Source: Cycas panzhihuaensis
Lineage: Eukaryota > Cycadophyta
DNA length: 64,000 nucleotides
Direction: 5' to 3'
Assembly: GCA_023213395.1 (NCBI GenBank)
Contig: CM041465.1
Location: forward strand, 50,909,741 to 50,973,740
Shown: one piece after another, positions 1-11,048 of the stretch
Numbering within the stretch: position 1 is the first letter of the stretch
How the letters are laid out: each line of letters opens with the position of its first letter
The notes under the pieces: generated by a model
Seen by the model: only the letters and a program-made list of their open reading frames with translations
Databases searched by the model: none
Told to the model about the DNA's origin: nothing
Translations under genes and position numbers: made by a program

Positions 1-1663
1 TAATTGATGCTTAACATGTGATGATTTTATCTTATTCACATGGGTATTGAACTAATATAATTGAGTCTCTACTATTGGAAATTATGTTTGTTGTTTGAGA
101 GCATATACTATGGCAATTAGTATAGAAAAACCCATTAAAACTAGTGGTAGAACATTATAATAGGTAACAAGGAGTAGTAGTCAAAGGATACAAGAGATGA
201 TAGGAGTAATCATCTTGCATGGTTTAGGTTTCATCTAACGAATGAAGAATTGGTGGCTTGCTATCTTATCCACAAGGTTATTGACATCACATTCTTATTT
301 TGGGCTATAGTTGAAGTGGACTCAAATAAGAATAAACCTTAGAATCTACTTAAATAATGATAAATCCATGGTCCTTGTAACCATTGGTGATGTATTCCTA
401 AATTGTTATGCACTCTAAATTAATTTGCATAAGTTCATATAGATTTAGAAAAGTGATTTTCATTATACACTTATAATTTTCCTCTCTAATTTGTTGTAAA
501 TACTCATTGAAGTATCACTCATGTACACTAAGGTTTCATTCATGCATCAAGATTTATCTCATAGGCATGAATCTATATGTGTATATATTTATATGAATAA
601 TTTAATAGAGAAGGAATGAGCATTGCTTTTGATTCAAATCTTCTTGCATATGCATGGTATTTTTCTCTAATATAATGTTGAAGTAGGAACGAGCTTGAAC
701 TCGCTCATGTGAGTATTAAAGGTATGTTTAATCATGGAGGATGTCAACACTTGCTACATTACATAGTAGTAGCTATATTTATGTTTGAATTTATATATTT
801 GCATATTCCATCATATGCTTGTCTTTTATTCATCGAGTAGCCTGATAAAATGTTATTCATTTATGACTACTAATATTACAAAATTATGGAAATGTGTATA
901 GCTAAAAGTAAATCAATGTTTTGGTTTAGGCTAATAGAGATGTTTTCCCTATGTTCACTTAGCATTGCAAGTAGTTTGTCTAGACTTTACATAAGAGAAA
1001 TGGATATAATAATTGATTGGATAGCTTTTGTAGCTTTGCTTGAAGTTGAGTGAAGTGATTTACTCACTTTTTTCTAAATAATTTTCTAAGTTTGGTGGTG
1101 CATGAATTTTCTCTAAGAATATTAGGAACATGAGAAGAAACTTAAAGGTAAAATTGTCTATTTTCACTCATGGTTTTCATGAGAAACTGATTATGAAGAT
1201 GAACAAGTTAGTTATAGAAAAATGTTGTTGGACAAGAATCTAGAAATCAATTTATTAGGACATTTTAGTACAACATTTGTAGTAGGAAAATACTCATTCT
1301 TGTAAATTTTATGAGTATCTATTACTTATAATAACCATATCATAATGACAAAATTGAAGAAAAAATGGCACCCATTTATGCAATTTTTTAGACTTAAACA
1401 CTAAAAGCTCATCTTAAAAACATCAAATTTATTATTAAAATTCTTTTATGAGTTGCACATTTGAGATCTAGAGTTTCATCCCTTAGAAAATGCTAAAAAC
1501 TTATCTAAAATTTGTTTAGAATGCTAAAGATATTTTTCTTGCTCTTGAGGTGCTTTTTTATGTTGTTTTTTATGTGGGATTTATATGAAAACATTATATA
1601 AGCTTCTTAACAAGCCTTTAACACCCATTTAACAATCAATTCTCCTCTTTGAATCCATTTCAA
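1..1663. other. AT-rich flank, no gene recognised
   Basis: No open reading frame of useful length and no recognisable domain on either strand. The stretch is strongly AT-rich and probably very old repeat sequence into which element H inserted. I see nothing here that can be named. Confidence 0.5.
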
Positions 1664-2150
1664 TGTTAGGAATATAATGTTATTTAGTGGCCGTAAAATC
1701 ATTAGACAATACTTTATCACACTTGTGAATATTTGAACATCATTAAATGTTGTGTAAATGCTCATCTAAGTTATTATAAAGTCATTGAAAGACTTAAAGG
1801 TTCTCACACATTATCTTATTGGTGGGTGATTTGTGCAATATCATTAGCCCTTAATGAGGTAACCTATTCTTATAAAAAGGTAAAACATATTGATGGATAA
1901 TCATGCGGATACCTAATTCTTCTAGGTGGAGAATAATATACTTCCATCACCATGATTGCCATGTATATCATTTAATATTAATAAGATCTCATACATATTA
2001 GAAAGTATTTTTTCCTTTCTTAGGTTTTGCACTATAAATCTTGTGTCTTAATATTGATTACTTGATTCATGTTACATTGTTCTTTATTGATGATTATTAT
2101 ATTACTATTTTATCATATTCATGATCTTGTAGTACCTCCATTTCCTAACA
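1664..2150 (+). repeat. Element H 5' LTR
   Basis: Begins TGTTAGGAATATAATG and ends CCATTTCCTAACA, with perfect short inverted ends. It aligns with 27793-28287 throughout, including the shared blocks TCTTCTAGGTGGAGA and AAATCTTGTGTCT. It contains no coding potential. Confidence 0.78.
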
Positions 2151-2162
2151 TAGTATCAAATC
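2151..2162 (+). other. Element H primer-binding site (decayed)
   Basis: TAGTATCAAATC immediately follows the LTR and matches the initiator tRNA-Met complement TGGTATCAGAGC at 9 of 12 positions. All three differences are transitions, and the first two (G to A) are of the deamination type. This fixes H on the plus strand. Confidence 0.6.
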
Positions 2163-3427
2163 TATGTTAGTGTAGTCTTATAGTAATTTCATAACATGAC
2201 ATTAAAACTAATGGTAGAGATCTTGTGAATTCAGAGCCACAATTATTACTTGATATGGAATGAGAGTATAATTATTTGATATGAATGCATAGAAGGTGAT
2301 TGTATGTTGCAGATTAATCCTACAATAATCTTAAAATAGGAAGTTGGAAGGAAGCTTGTAGTAGTTTCTAAGCTAGTTTTATTAAGAGTTGAGAAGAGCT
2401 CATTGATTGAAGGAACTAATATTATGCTTATTATAACTAGTGAAATTTGTCTCAATTTCTTAACATGAGTAAAGAAGGAGCAACCTTTATTTATAGAGAT
2501 CTTAGATCAAAGACTAAAGTTTAGTGGTGCTTAATGAAATATGGAATCTTTAGTGAGTTACACCAGTGGAGCACATTATTGGGGAAAGCATCCCTACTAT
2601 AGTAAACCATAAAGAGAGTATCTTTAACTAATTATTTTAGAGGAGGCCATAATAGTAGTAAAAATCCTACAAAAAAGGTAACATCTTACATGTGAGTAGC
2701 TAGTTGTGCATGTAGCAAGGGGAGTATGTTAGATGAAGAAATGTGGCCATAAGATTGAATAACATTTATGGAAGATGTATGTGTAATGAAATCTACCTTA
2801 GATCTATCTCATGTTTCATAAACATAGTCAAATGAGAGGAAAGTACATACAAAACATTACACATATCAATGTGTAGATGCTAAGCAAAATGGCAATTTAT
2901 TTTGGTGAATTATTATTATTTTTTATAATGTTTAATATGAATTAAATAAAATTAAATAAATATTTCATATCCATCAAATCCTTAATAATAGTAGGCGGTC
3001 ACATGAGCAAAAACCACATGATCAAAATCCCTAGATGAAAGGGGCTAATACCATTTTCCCAACCTTAATCAATTTTTAAATGACATATTACTAATATTTT
3101 AGTTAAAACTTTTATATATGAAATTTGATTTTAGAATAATAAGTTGGGTAAAAAGTAGAATCCAATGGCTTAAAAATGGATAGTCACATAAATCCTTTTG
3201 GAATAGTTTTGGTGAATATTTAAATCAATGAAATTGAGTGAAGTAAAAATGATAAATTTAGGGGTTCATTATTTGAAGTTTTTTCAAGTATATTCTTATT
3301 TGACATGGTGATTTAATGGTTCCATGATATATTTTGATAATAATGGATGTATTTTTAGTAAAAAGATATTTTTAAAAAGAAGAAAAAAATATTTTAGTTT
3401 ATTTTCAAGCTCATAAAACCTATTTTA

Positions 3428-3471
<44 letters not shown>

Positions 3472-3496
3472 ATGTGTGTGTGTATGTATGTGTATG

Positions 3497-3555
<59 letters not shown>

Positions 3556-3687
3556 AAGATTGAAGGGAAATTTATTATTTATTTATTAGAATCTTGATGT
3601 GTATTGACAAAAGAATAGGTCTTTGATGATAATTGAATGGATGTTAAACACCTTGATCTATTTTGATCACCTTAAAGATGTTGTAAT
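2163..3687 (+). other. Element H interior, left part, non-coding
   Basis: This lies between the H priming site and the insertion point of D. No gag or pol motif is visible in any plus-strand frame, and stops are dense. It contains a TG/AG microsatellite at 3431-3554. Confidence 0.45.
3431..3554. repeat. (TG)n-(AG)n microsatellite
   Basis: A long run of TG dinucleotides with a few interruptions (TGCG, TATG) passes directly into an AG run. It is a compound simple repeat inside the H interior. Confidence 0.95.
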
Positions 3688-3773
3688 TGTAAGAATTTAA
3701 AATTTCACTCTAATACCATATTTGAATGTATTCATTATATACAAATATTAAATATATATAATATATTATTTAT

Positions 3774-4134
3774 TATTAGAATATGGAGAATAGAGAAAAG
3801 TAGGTGAACATAGAAATTAAAGTAATATTCAAGTCATATTGAGAGTACACATTGTAAACATCATTGTATTAAGCCATCTTTGAAGAGAGTACATATAAAT
3901 TACTTTAAGAGGTGGTGTTGAAGAACACCAAATTTTACACCCCATAAAATATATACTTGGGAAAGAGGAGGGAATCCTCCTCAACCTCCAAAATTCAAAG
4001 TAATATAAAATAATAACTTAACATTAAAATAATAACAATGAATAATAAAATAATCTCACCTTAACTTACCATGAGGATGTGTGCACTCATATGTTCTTAA
4101 GGTGAGAGTTAAGTGAGGGACATTAACCCCAACA
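3774..4134 (-). repeat. Element A 3' LTR
   Basis: Aligns end to end with 6685-7047. Its plus-strand end CCCCAACA is the reverse of a TGTTGGGG start. It contains two hairpins, GGTGTT-GAAG-AACACC (3914-3929) and GAGGAGG-GAAT-CCTCCTC (3965-3982), at positions equivalent to hairpins in B and C. Confidence 0.88.
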
Positions 4135-4147
4135 TACTCCCCCTTAA
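4135..4147 (-). other. Element A polypurine tract
   Basis: Plus-strand TACTCCCCCTTAA, a G-rich purine run on the minus strand, directly next to the 3' LTR. The same CTCCCCCTTAA occurs at the equivalent point of B and C. Confidence 0.8.
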
Positions 4148-4148
4148 T

Positions 4149-4500
4149 ATTCATCACTTATTCTTTAGTTTCTTTTTGAATTTGTGGTACAAGTACTTTA
4201 GGTATACTTTGACAAGGTGATTGTCCTCATGTCCTTTAGCTTCATCATCTTTGAAGTGGTTAATAATTTGCATCATTATCCTTTTCATATGATATTCAAT
4301 AAAATATGATTCAAGTGTAGATATAACTTACTTAAAATTAATAGAATTGTCTTTAACTTTGACTTTATACTTTTGAGGAGAGTTGATTAGGTCAAATATA
4401 TATGTAATCTCAAATGTAGCAATGTGATTATTAGTCTCAATTGAATCTTCAACATTATATGTAACATTAGATTTTTCATCAATAAACACCTGCTCTATCA
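4149..4500 (-). pseudogene. Element A tail peptide region with basic C-terminal motif
   Basis: This follows the truncated gag on the minus strand after an in-frame stop. It reads through a variable acidic stretch to a conserved end, KVYLKYLYHKFKKKLKN (about 4157-4210), just upstream of the polypurine tract. B ends with FKVFFKYKFHKFKEK and C with FKVFLKYKYHKFKEK at the same place, so the tail is a shared protein feature rather than chance reading. I do not recognise the domain. A nucleic-acid-binding or packaging role is only a guess from the lysine content. Confidence 0.55.
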
Positions 4501-4840
4501 TCTATCTCACAAAGAACACATCATCAATATAGTCAAATTTATTTAAATCTAAAATTTCCCCCCTATAAGGTAAGTATAGGGTATCCCAAACTAATTTTGA
4601 TATGGTTAAATCGCCAACACTAGTGAATACATCATTATTTAGTGTAGAAAAGATTAGAGCTAAGGCTTCATTATCTTTTTTCAAGTTTTCTCTAAAATTA
4701 AGTTCATTCTTAAGATAACCATCACTTACATAATGCTATTAATTATTTACAATGAGATGAGTTTTTAAAATGTACTTCTAAATGTAAAAGTTAGTCCTAT
4801 CAAATATGGAAAACCTTAAGTTATCTTTATTCGTTGTCAT
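4501..4840 (-). pseudogene. gag: Element A truncated copia gag
   Basis: Read on the minus strand from an ATG at 4840, the product begins like the copia gag N-terminus (MTTNKDNLRFSIFDRTNF), where families usually have F-D-G-T-N-Y. It continues through KDNEALALIFSTLNNDVF and ends VWDTL...DDVFFVR-stop. Three early stop codons fit TGG to TAG or CAA to TAA changes. A normal gag continues through a helical region to a CCHC knuckle, and both are missing here. B and C stop at the same alignment position, so the truncation is ancestral to the family. If made, the product would be a capsid-like fragment. Confidence 0.72.
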
Positions 4841-6672
4841 TGTAATCAATAAATTATAACTTCTAATAAGAAATCAATCTTGAAATAAGCAATAGAAAAG
4901 AGGTATAACTCCTTAAATAATGAGATAAATAATTGATAAATAATCTTTTAAATTAGATTCAATGAATGCTATTTGTAAAGTACTTTTCATAAGACTTCAA
5001 AATAGGTTAATGTGCCTTCAAATAATCAAATGCAACTTTGAAATAATTTTTAAAAAATAAACAAAACAGATCCTTTAATTTTAAAATCTTATTAAGAGTA
5101 AATAACCATCAAATGAGCCTTTCAAATCAAAGATAACATTCAAATAGTCATAAATGCATGCCTATTGAAAAATAATATAAACAACCTTTATTGAAATGAA
5201 ACTAAATAAGAAGATAATAATATGAGTTTTTAATATTCAAATGCAAAGCACTTAACTTTGAAATAATGATCAATATTCAACTTATAGTCTCTTAAAGTAA
5301 TGACAAATATATGAGGCTTTAAAGAGATGAACTATGAAGTATAAATGTAAATATAATGAAATGCTTAACATGAGATGAACTTCAAAAGCATAAAGAAGCC
5401 ACAAATGGCTTATGATTATGCACTAAAATACACTTATCAATCTTTAAAAATATAGTGGATTTAAGATAAATAAGAATGTTTTTTTAATTAGTGAACCAAC
5501 AACTTTAGATATATGGAATTTCTAGCAAAATTTCTTGAAACAATGTAGATGAAATAAAGAGATAATCTTTTATAAATTCATATGAAAACTAGGTGTAATC
5601 TTAAAGTTTTAAAGGTGATAAAAGACCTTAAATAGCCAAAAATACTAAAAGAAATCCTTTTAAATTCAAATATAAATATTAAAAAAAGAGAATAGTAATG
5701 GTAAGGAGCATTAATTATCATTTTAATCCAAATAGAGCTCTTGATCTTCAAGAAGCCAAAATTGATGCTAAAGAGCTAAAAAGAACTTATAAGCTTATAA
5801 AACCAAGTAAATATTATTGATAATTAATTAGCATATAGATAATAATCAAATATATTAAGTTAGAATAAGAGATTTGGCTTAAAATATCAAAGAATGTATC
5901 TAACTAAGATTGAAACAGAGCCTTAACTTCAATGGATTCAAAGACATGAAAAATAGTATCAAATCATGATAAAACCTAATTTAATATATAGATCATAAAA
6001 AATCTTTTTGACAAATCCAACCATTCAAAAAATAGGCTCCTAGATCAAAAGTTATGACTATTTTAAGAACTTTACTACTAAGATTTTTAAGGATTACAAT
6101 AGTACCTAGTGGTGAAATACTAATAATATTTTGCTCCTACCTTTGATTGACATCAAACCACTTCCATTGGATATAAAATTAAAAAATATACAAAATAAAA
6201 AGAAAAATGAGGTCATTTGGATACTAGTAGCTAATTTTATGGCTCTTTGAAGTTGAAGTTTCAAAATTATCCCAAAAATACGGTGACAGAAAAGTAGATC
6301 AAAATTAAATCTACTATAATTTTTATAACTTTTCACTAAAACTAGCACTATGACCATTTAAAAAAATAGTGAAAATGATTTAAATCATAAAAATATTAGT
6401 TGAGATACCAATATAATGGCTCTAAATTATTGTTAGGATGATTATGGCTATAAACTCTACACAAATCTAAGAAAATATAGATTATTTTGAGCATATATTG
6501 CTTGTTATGAGTGGTTTGATAGATCTCCTTTTAAAAACTTAATAGATCTTATTTTTATGCTAGATGAAGTTAAATGATAAAGCTTTGAATGTAGTATAAG
6601 ATCTAAAACATTAAATGAAACTAAGTAGGCCAAGATCAAGATGTTAATAATAAAAAATATTGCCAAGATTTT

Positions 6673-6684
6673 GCTTTGATACCA
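6673..6684 (-). other. Element A primer-binding site
   Basis: Plus-strand GCTTTGATACCA, the complement of TGGTATCAAAGC, directly abuts the 5' LTR. It differs from the tRNA-Met site at one base. Confidence 0.82.
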
Positions 6685-7047
6685 TGTTAAAGTATGGTGA
6701 CTAGATTAGAGCAAGTGAACCCATAAATCAAAGTAAACATTTAATATATATTAAGAGTATACATTATAAACAACATTATATTAAGCCATCTTTGAAGAGA
6801 GTACATATAAATTCCTTTAAGAGATAGTGTTGAAGAACACCAGGGTTTTGCACCCCATAAAATATATACTTAGGAAGGAGGAGAGAATCCTCTTCAACGT
6901 CTAAAATTTAAACTAATATAAAATAATAACTTAATATTAAAATAATAATAATGCATAATAAAATAATATCACCTTAATTTACCATGAGGATGTGCACACT
7001 CATATGTCCTTAAGGTGGGAGTTAAGTGGGCAACATTAACCCCAACA
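6685..7047 (-). repeat. Element A 5' LTR
   Basis: Starts TGTTAAAGTATGG and ends CCCCAACA on the plus strand. It is followed by the TTTAT target duplication and aligns with 3774-4134. Confidence 0.88.
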
Positions 7048-7486
7048 TTTATATCATGAGGAATGTATATAATTCACATAATATAAGATCAATATATCAA
7101 GAAATAACTTGAGATATAATATATAGATATAAGAAGCATGTTAAAGTATCACCACAACAGAAAGTAAATTTATATGTAAAAAACCTAGTATGGAAAAAAC
7201 CATGGAGAAGGTTAAAGTTAAAGGCTTCTCTTTATGATCCTAAAATATTGCATCATCAATTTAATGATCTTTCTGAAGTTCTCAAGTGGTGTGTGTACAT
7301 ATCTATAGATATATCACCTCGTGAATATTTTATAATATTTCTTGAATTATTTTATCATTTAATAGGATGCTTATATGAATAATCATATATATTATATCTA
7401 TCAATAATTTTAGTTAATGAAATTTCATATGGGTCCACTACTTTATATTAAATATTAAATATATAAAAGTATCATATATTCCAATA

Positions 7487-7500
7487 ATTCCCTTTAATAT
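7487..7500 (-). other. Element D polypurine tract
   Basis: Plus-strand ATTCCCTTTAATAT, a purine run on the minus strand, directly abuts the D 3' LTR. This is the expected plus-strand DNA priming site. E has a near-identical one (CTTCCCTTTAATATTT) at its 3' LTR. Confidence 0.65.
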
Positions 7501-8717
7501 TTAATGTCTTCAATTTACAATCTTCAAATCTTTAACCTTAATCTTCATACTTTCCCTATATATTAGAATCTATAAACCTATAATACATATCAAATTTGTA
7601 TCAAATTGAATTAAGTTATACCACTTATAACCTATAAATCTATAAGTTTATTAGTATTAAGCTTGTTTCTTATAAGTAATTAACATGTAATCTATTATCA
7701 AATCATTCTATAATCAATTGTGATAATCAGTGACCAACTATTAACATCCACTTATAAAATACCTATTAACCAATAATTAATAAACCAAATAATCAATCTT
7801 GAGTTCATGACCTTTACTTGTCATATTTACATGAAGTTTTATCCTCAATAACTTCATATTTTCACATGTAAAATTGTAATAAACATCCTATTATTAACTT
7901 ATCATCTTAAGAGTCTCATAAATAAAAATAATTACTAATATATATATAAAACAACAACCATCTACCGAAATACATAGGTAAACCAAGCATTGTAATCATT
8001 AGTTCTCTAGGAAGTATTTCTTATATGTGGTTCATTAACAAACAAGAGTATCAGGAATATCTAGTATCATAATGTATGTGTTGTATTATAGTAGCTTGTG
8101 AAACCTTTTCTTGTCTTTTATATAGAAGATAGCCTTGTATGATTTATTCATCTATTCATGCGTTAAAATCTTTCTTTTGGTAACTAATAAATAAAATATC
8201 AACATCAACAAATTAATAATTTGAATAAGCTAACTCTAAGAATAAGGCATACCACCTAGCCAAGTCAAGATAGCTATAATAAAGTAATATAAAGAGTATG
8301 TTCTTATGCCTCTTATCATACATGCAAGCTAGATTTCTCATTAACAAACACATATTTAATATCAATTGGACTTCTCAATAATTGATTTTGGTATACTAAG
8401 TAAACAATATATATGACTTCTTCTCTATATCTCATAAATATGTGGAAATTTCACTTAATCATCACATCAATATTCTAATAAATAAATTAGGCCCTTCATT
8501 AATATAAATCAAGTGGTGTTATCATCATCATTCATCAATAAATCAAGTGATCATGACATTTAATTAGTAAGTATAACTCTATTTATCAAATGTGTAAAAT
8601 ATGAAGGGGGATTTATATTATATACAACATATTTAAGATTCCCACATTAATAATATATCTCACAACATCAATTTTGAGCCTAAATTATTATAATTGAGCC
8701 TTAAATATCTTTATTTT
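7501..8717 (-). other. Element D interior next to its 3' LTR
   Basis: No coding region is visible. Positions 7960-8040 on the minus strand hold a block also found in E (46985-47065) and H (27440-27500), centred on a near-common core CCCATGCATTTCGATAGAT. In all three it lies roughly 300-500 bp before the polypurine tract, which suggests a conserved 3' untranslated or packaging segment. Confidence 0.5.
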
Positions 8718-9357
8718 TGTTGGAAATAATATTTGCAGGACTATGCTCTGATACCAAATATAGGAAGTAGAATATAGCTCTAAGTGCTCTGATACCAAAT
8801 GTAGGAAATAGAATGGAGCTAAACTGCTCTAATACCAAATGTTAGAAATAGAATGTAGCTAAACTACTCTGATACCAAATGTAGGAAATAGAATGTAGCT
8901 AAACTGCTCTGATACTAAATATAGGAAATAGAATGTAGTTAAACTGAGATATAATAAACTTTAATATATTCAAAATAACAGTATTGCATCAAATATTCAA
9001 TATAAATCTATGTAACAATGTAGCAATATAGATCGATATTGTACAAATGAACTATGAGAGCTTGATAGCATTATCTTCAATCCATTGTTGTTGAGAGCAT
9101 GACAAATATCCTCAAAGAAGGCGATGTCTAAAAGACACTAGGGTTGTACACCCCATAATATAAATAGTTTTGGGGAAGGAGGGAAACTCCTCAACCCTTG
9201 AATTTAAATTAATAATAAAATAATGTAACTTAACTCAAATAAACTAATTCAAATTAATATTAACTTACCTACATGTGTTTTAGCATCACATGTGTAAATT
9301 GAGGTGCACAATCCTGGTAGGTAAGAGGGAGTTGAGTGATGACATTATACTCCAATA
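8718..9357 (-). repeat. Element B 3' LTR
   Basis: Plus-strand ends are TGTTGGAAATAAT and ACTCCAATA. It carries five PBS-like motifs at 8745, 8786, 8826, 8866 and 8906, spaced 40-41 bp. It aligns with 15665-16300. Confidence 0.9.
8745..8917 (-). repeat. Tandem 40-bp units with PBS-like motif in B 3' LTR
   Basis: Five units of about 40 bp each contain GCTCTGATACCA or a near variant, followed by AATGTAGGAAATAGAATG. The motif is the plus-strand image of the tRNA-Met priming site plus the LTR edge, so the LTR end itself has been multiplied. Confidence 0.88.
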
Positions 9358-9664
9358 TTCTCCCCCTTAATGTCATCATGAACACTTGTATCTTTTCCTT
9401 GAACTTATGGAACTTATACTTGAAAAAAACTTTGAAATTCTGATCTTGATCTTTATCAACTCTTCTCACCCTTATAGTCACATATGTCTCTTTATCATGG
9501 AATGATGTAGAAAAACTACAAGTAGATGAAACTTGATTCAAATATAAATGAATAGCTATAATTTTGATTTTGTCAACTGGAATATTAAGAAGGCTTTGAA
9601 CTTGAACTTTTGTAATCTTTATGCTTTGAACAACTGTCATATCATCAGGTTCATTCTTTGTCAT
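9269..9664 (-). CDS. Element B tail ORF (131 codons) with basic C-terminal motif
   Basis: Open on the minus strand from 9664. The upstream stretch repeats the idea ITKNExDDMTKNExDDMT. The middle is mixed and the conserved FKVFFKYKFHKFKEK motif lies at about residues 77-91 (about 9390-9440), just before the polypurine tract. After that the frame runs into the LTR, where conservation is not expected. A and C carry the same motif in the same place. It may be the C-terminal part of a gag-derived polyprotein after a frameshift. The family is not recognised, and expression is doubtful in this decayed copy. Confidence 0.5.
   Translation of the reverse strand: MTKNEPDDMTVVQSIKITKVQVQSLLNIPVDKIKIIAIHLYLNQVSSTCSFSTSFHDKETYVTIRVRRVDKDQDQNFKVFFKYKFHKFKEKIQVFMMTLRGRILEYNVITQLPLTYQDCAPQFTHVMLKHM
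9358..9370 (-). other. Element B polypurine tract
   Basis: Plus-strand TTCTCCCCCTTAA abuts the 3' LTR, a G-rich purine run on the element strand, identical in core to those of A and C. Confidence 0.82.
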
Positions 9665-9839
9665 ATCATCAGATTCATTCTTTGTTATGTCGTAAGATTC
9701 ATCTTCATTCTCCCCCTCAAATGGAGGATCAAATCCTTGTGCAACAAGGTGGTCCTACATTTGATCTAAATCTTTATTGGTTTTGTCATCATGATCTACC
9801 TGTTATGTTACCTATCTCACATGCTCATCAAAAATTTCA

Positions 9840-10091
9840 TCAAATACATGGAGGGTATCTCCCCCATAAGTAGAAATTAATACATTCTAAACTGATTTCA
9901 TCATTCATAGTACAAAATAATAAACCTAATGCTTCATTATCCTTTCGAATATATTCTTTAATGCTAACATCATAATCATGTTGCAAATATTTCCATAAAT
10001 CATGTTCAATAAAATAGTTTCTCATAGTGTTATGCCATTGTGCAAAATTTTGGCCATAAAAAATAGGGAATTGAGTCATTTTATTAAACAA
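9840..10091 (-). pseudogene. gag: Element B truncated copia gag
   Basis: The minus-strand frame reads MTQFPIFYGQNFAQWHNTM, then DLWKYL and KDNEALGLLFCTMNDEIS. These are typical of the N-terminal part of copia gag (F-G-NF-W pattern, then the helix containing NDEIS). The annotated frame then slips. An overlapping frame continues the family reading as STYGGDTLHVFDEIFDEHVR-stop, so there is a frameshift near 9890. The true start is probably the internal ATG at 10079, matching A and C. No CCHC knuckle or pol follows. It fits a defective gag of a non-autonomous element. Confidence 0.72.
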
Positions 10092-11035
10092 CTTTAATAT
10101 GTAGAATGAATATGCTTTAACAAGTTAAAATATCAACAAATTAATGAATATATATGATTTCAAATGCCCTTTAGAAAGTTAGTCAACTAGGCATAATAAG
10201 AAAATAATCTTTTTTTTTAAATGATAAAAGAACCTTTTAATATATGTACGCCTTTCAAATAAACTTTGAGATAAAGTGAATATAAGAGCATATATAAAGA
10301 TCTTTTGCCTTAATAATAATGTAAAATGCTAAAAATGAAATATATAAAAGTATTTTTCACTTTGAAAAAATAATAATATAAAGAAATTTTTAATAAAAAA
10401 TTAATATGCTTCTTAAAAGAAGGTTTGAATGATAACCTTAGGTATGAGGGATTCAAAAGTATATTAAATGATATCAGAATGATATAAAACTTTACGAGTA
10501 TAAAGATAAACAAAATGTGAACCCAACGGAATTGACCGTTCTGAAAATGGGTTCCTAGAAATCAAGTTGTAGTGAATCAAAGGTGTAGGCCTCGTTTTAA
10601 GGCTAAACAGGAGCAGGGGGTCAAAATGCTAACAAAATACTTATAGAATACTATAAGGTAATCAAATACTATTTATAAAATTGTTCAATGTACTTTTAAT
10701 TAAAAAGTTTTTAAAAAATATATTAAAAAATGTGTAAAAATATTAGATTTGAGGCAATAAAGTACCTCTACTTTGAATGATTTGAAAATCAGTAAAAATA
10801 TGTCAAAATGTATAAAAAATTATGTTAAATCAAAGAGAATTAAGTCAGATTCCCAACAAAACTAACGAAGTTAAAATCTGATACAAAATAAAAAAGTTAT
10901 AGCAAAAATGGTAACAGGTGTCTTTATATAAAATGTTAAGAAATAGGCTAAAAACAACTAAATTCCTACTTTTAGTGATTAAAATACTAATGAAAATGAA
11001 TTCAAAAAATTAAAATAAGAAGTGGGTATTGAAGC
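10092..11035 (-). other. Element B non-coding leader, inner part
   Basis: No coding sequence is visible. A segment near 10510-10560 (ATTGACCGTTCTGAAAATGGG) resembles stretches in A (6010-6060) and C (30900-30960) that run into TAGATCAAAAGTTAT. This non-coding block is therefore shared by the three gag-tail elements. Confidence 0.45.
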
Positions 11036-11048
11036 TTATAGAACGTAG
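11036..11048. repeat. LINE target-site duplication, left copy
   Basis: TTATAGAACGTAG matches TTGTAGAACGTAG at 12234-12246 at 12 of 13 positions. This is the expected signature of target-primed insertion of the LINE between them. Confidence 0.85.

Larger units (their letters stand above)
3774..7047 (-). mobile_element. Element A: 3.3-kb gag-tail non-autonomous LTR element
   Basis: LTRs lie at 3774-4134 and 6685-7047, flanked by perfect TTTAT target duplications (3769-3773 and 7048-7052). The priming site is at 6673-6684 and the polypurine tract at 4135-4147, both for the minus strand. The interior of about 2.5 kb has a long non-coding leader and then a truncated copia gag (4501-4840) and tail peptide. 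There is no protease, integrase, RT or RNase H, so mobility must have depended on proteins from another copia element. It is inserted inside D's 3' LTR. The plan matches B and C. Confidence 0.88.
3688..7486 (-). repeat. Element D 3' LTR, interrupted by element A
   Basis: Segments 3688-3773 and 7053-7486 join into a sequence of about 520 bp that aligns with the uninterrupted D 5' LTR at 26628-27157. For example, GGAATGTATATAATT and ATATATCACCTC occur in both. Element A with one copy of its TTTAT target duplication accounts for the gap. A PBS-like motif CTCTAATACCA (3708-3718) lies inside the LTR about 20 bp from its edge. On the minus strand TATAAATATGTACACAC near 7300 is a likely TATA box. 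Confidence 0.78.
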
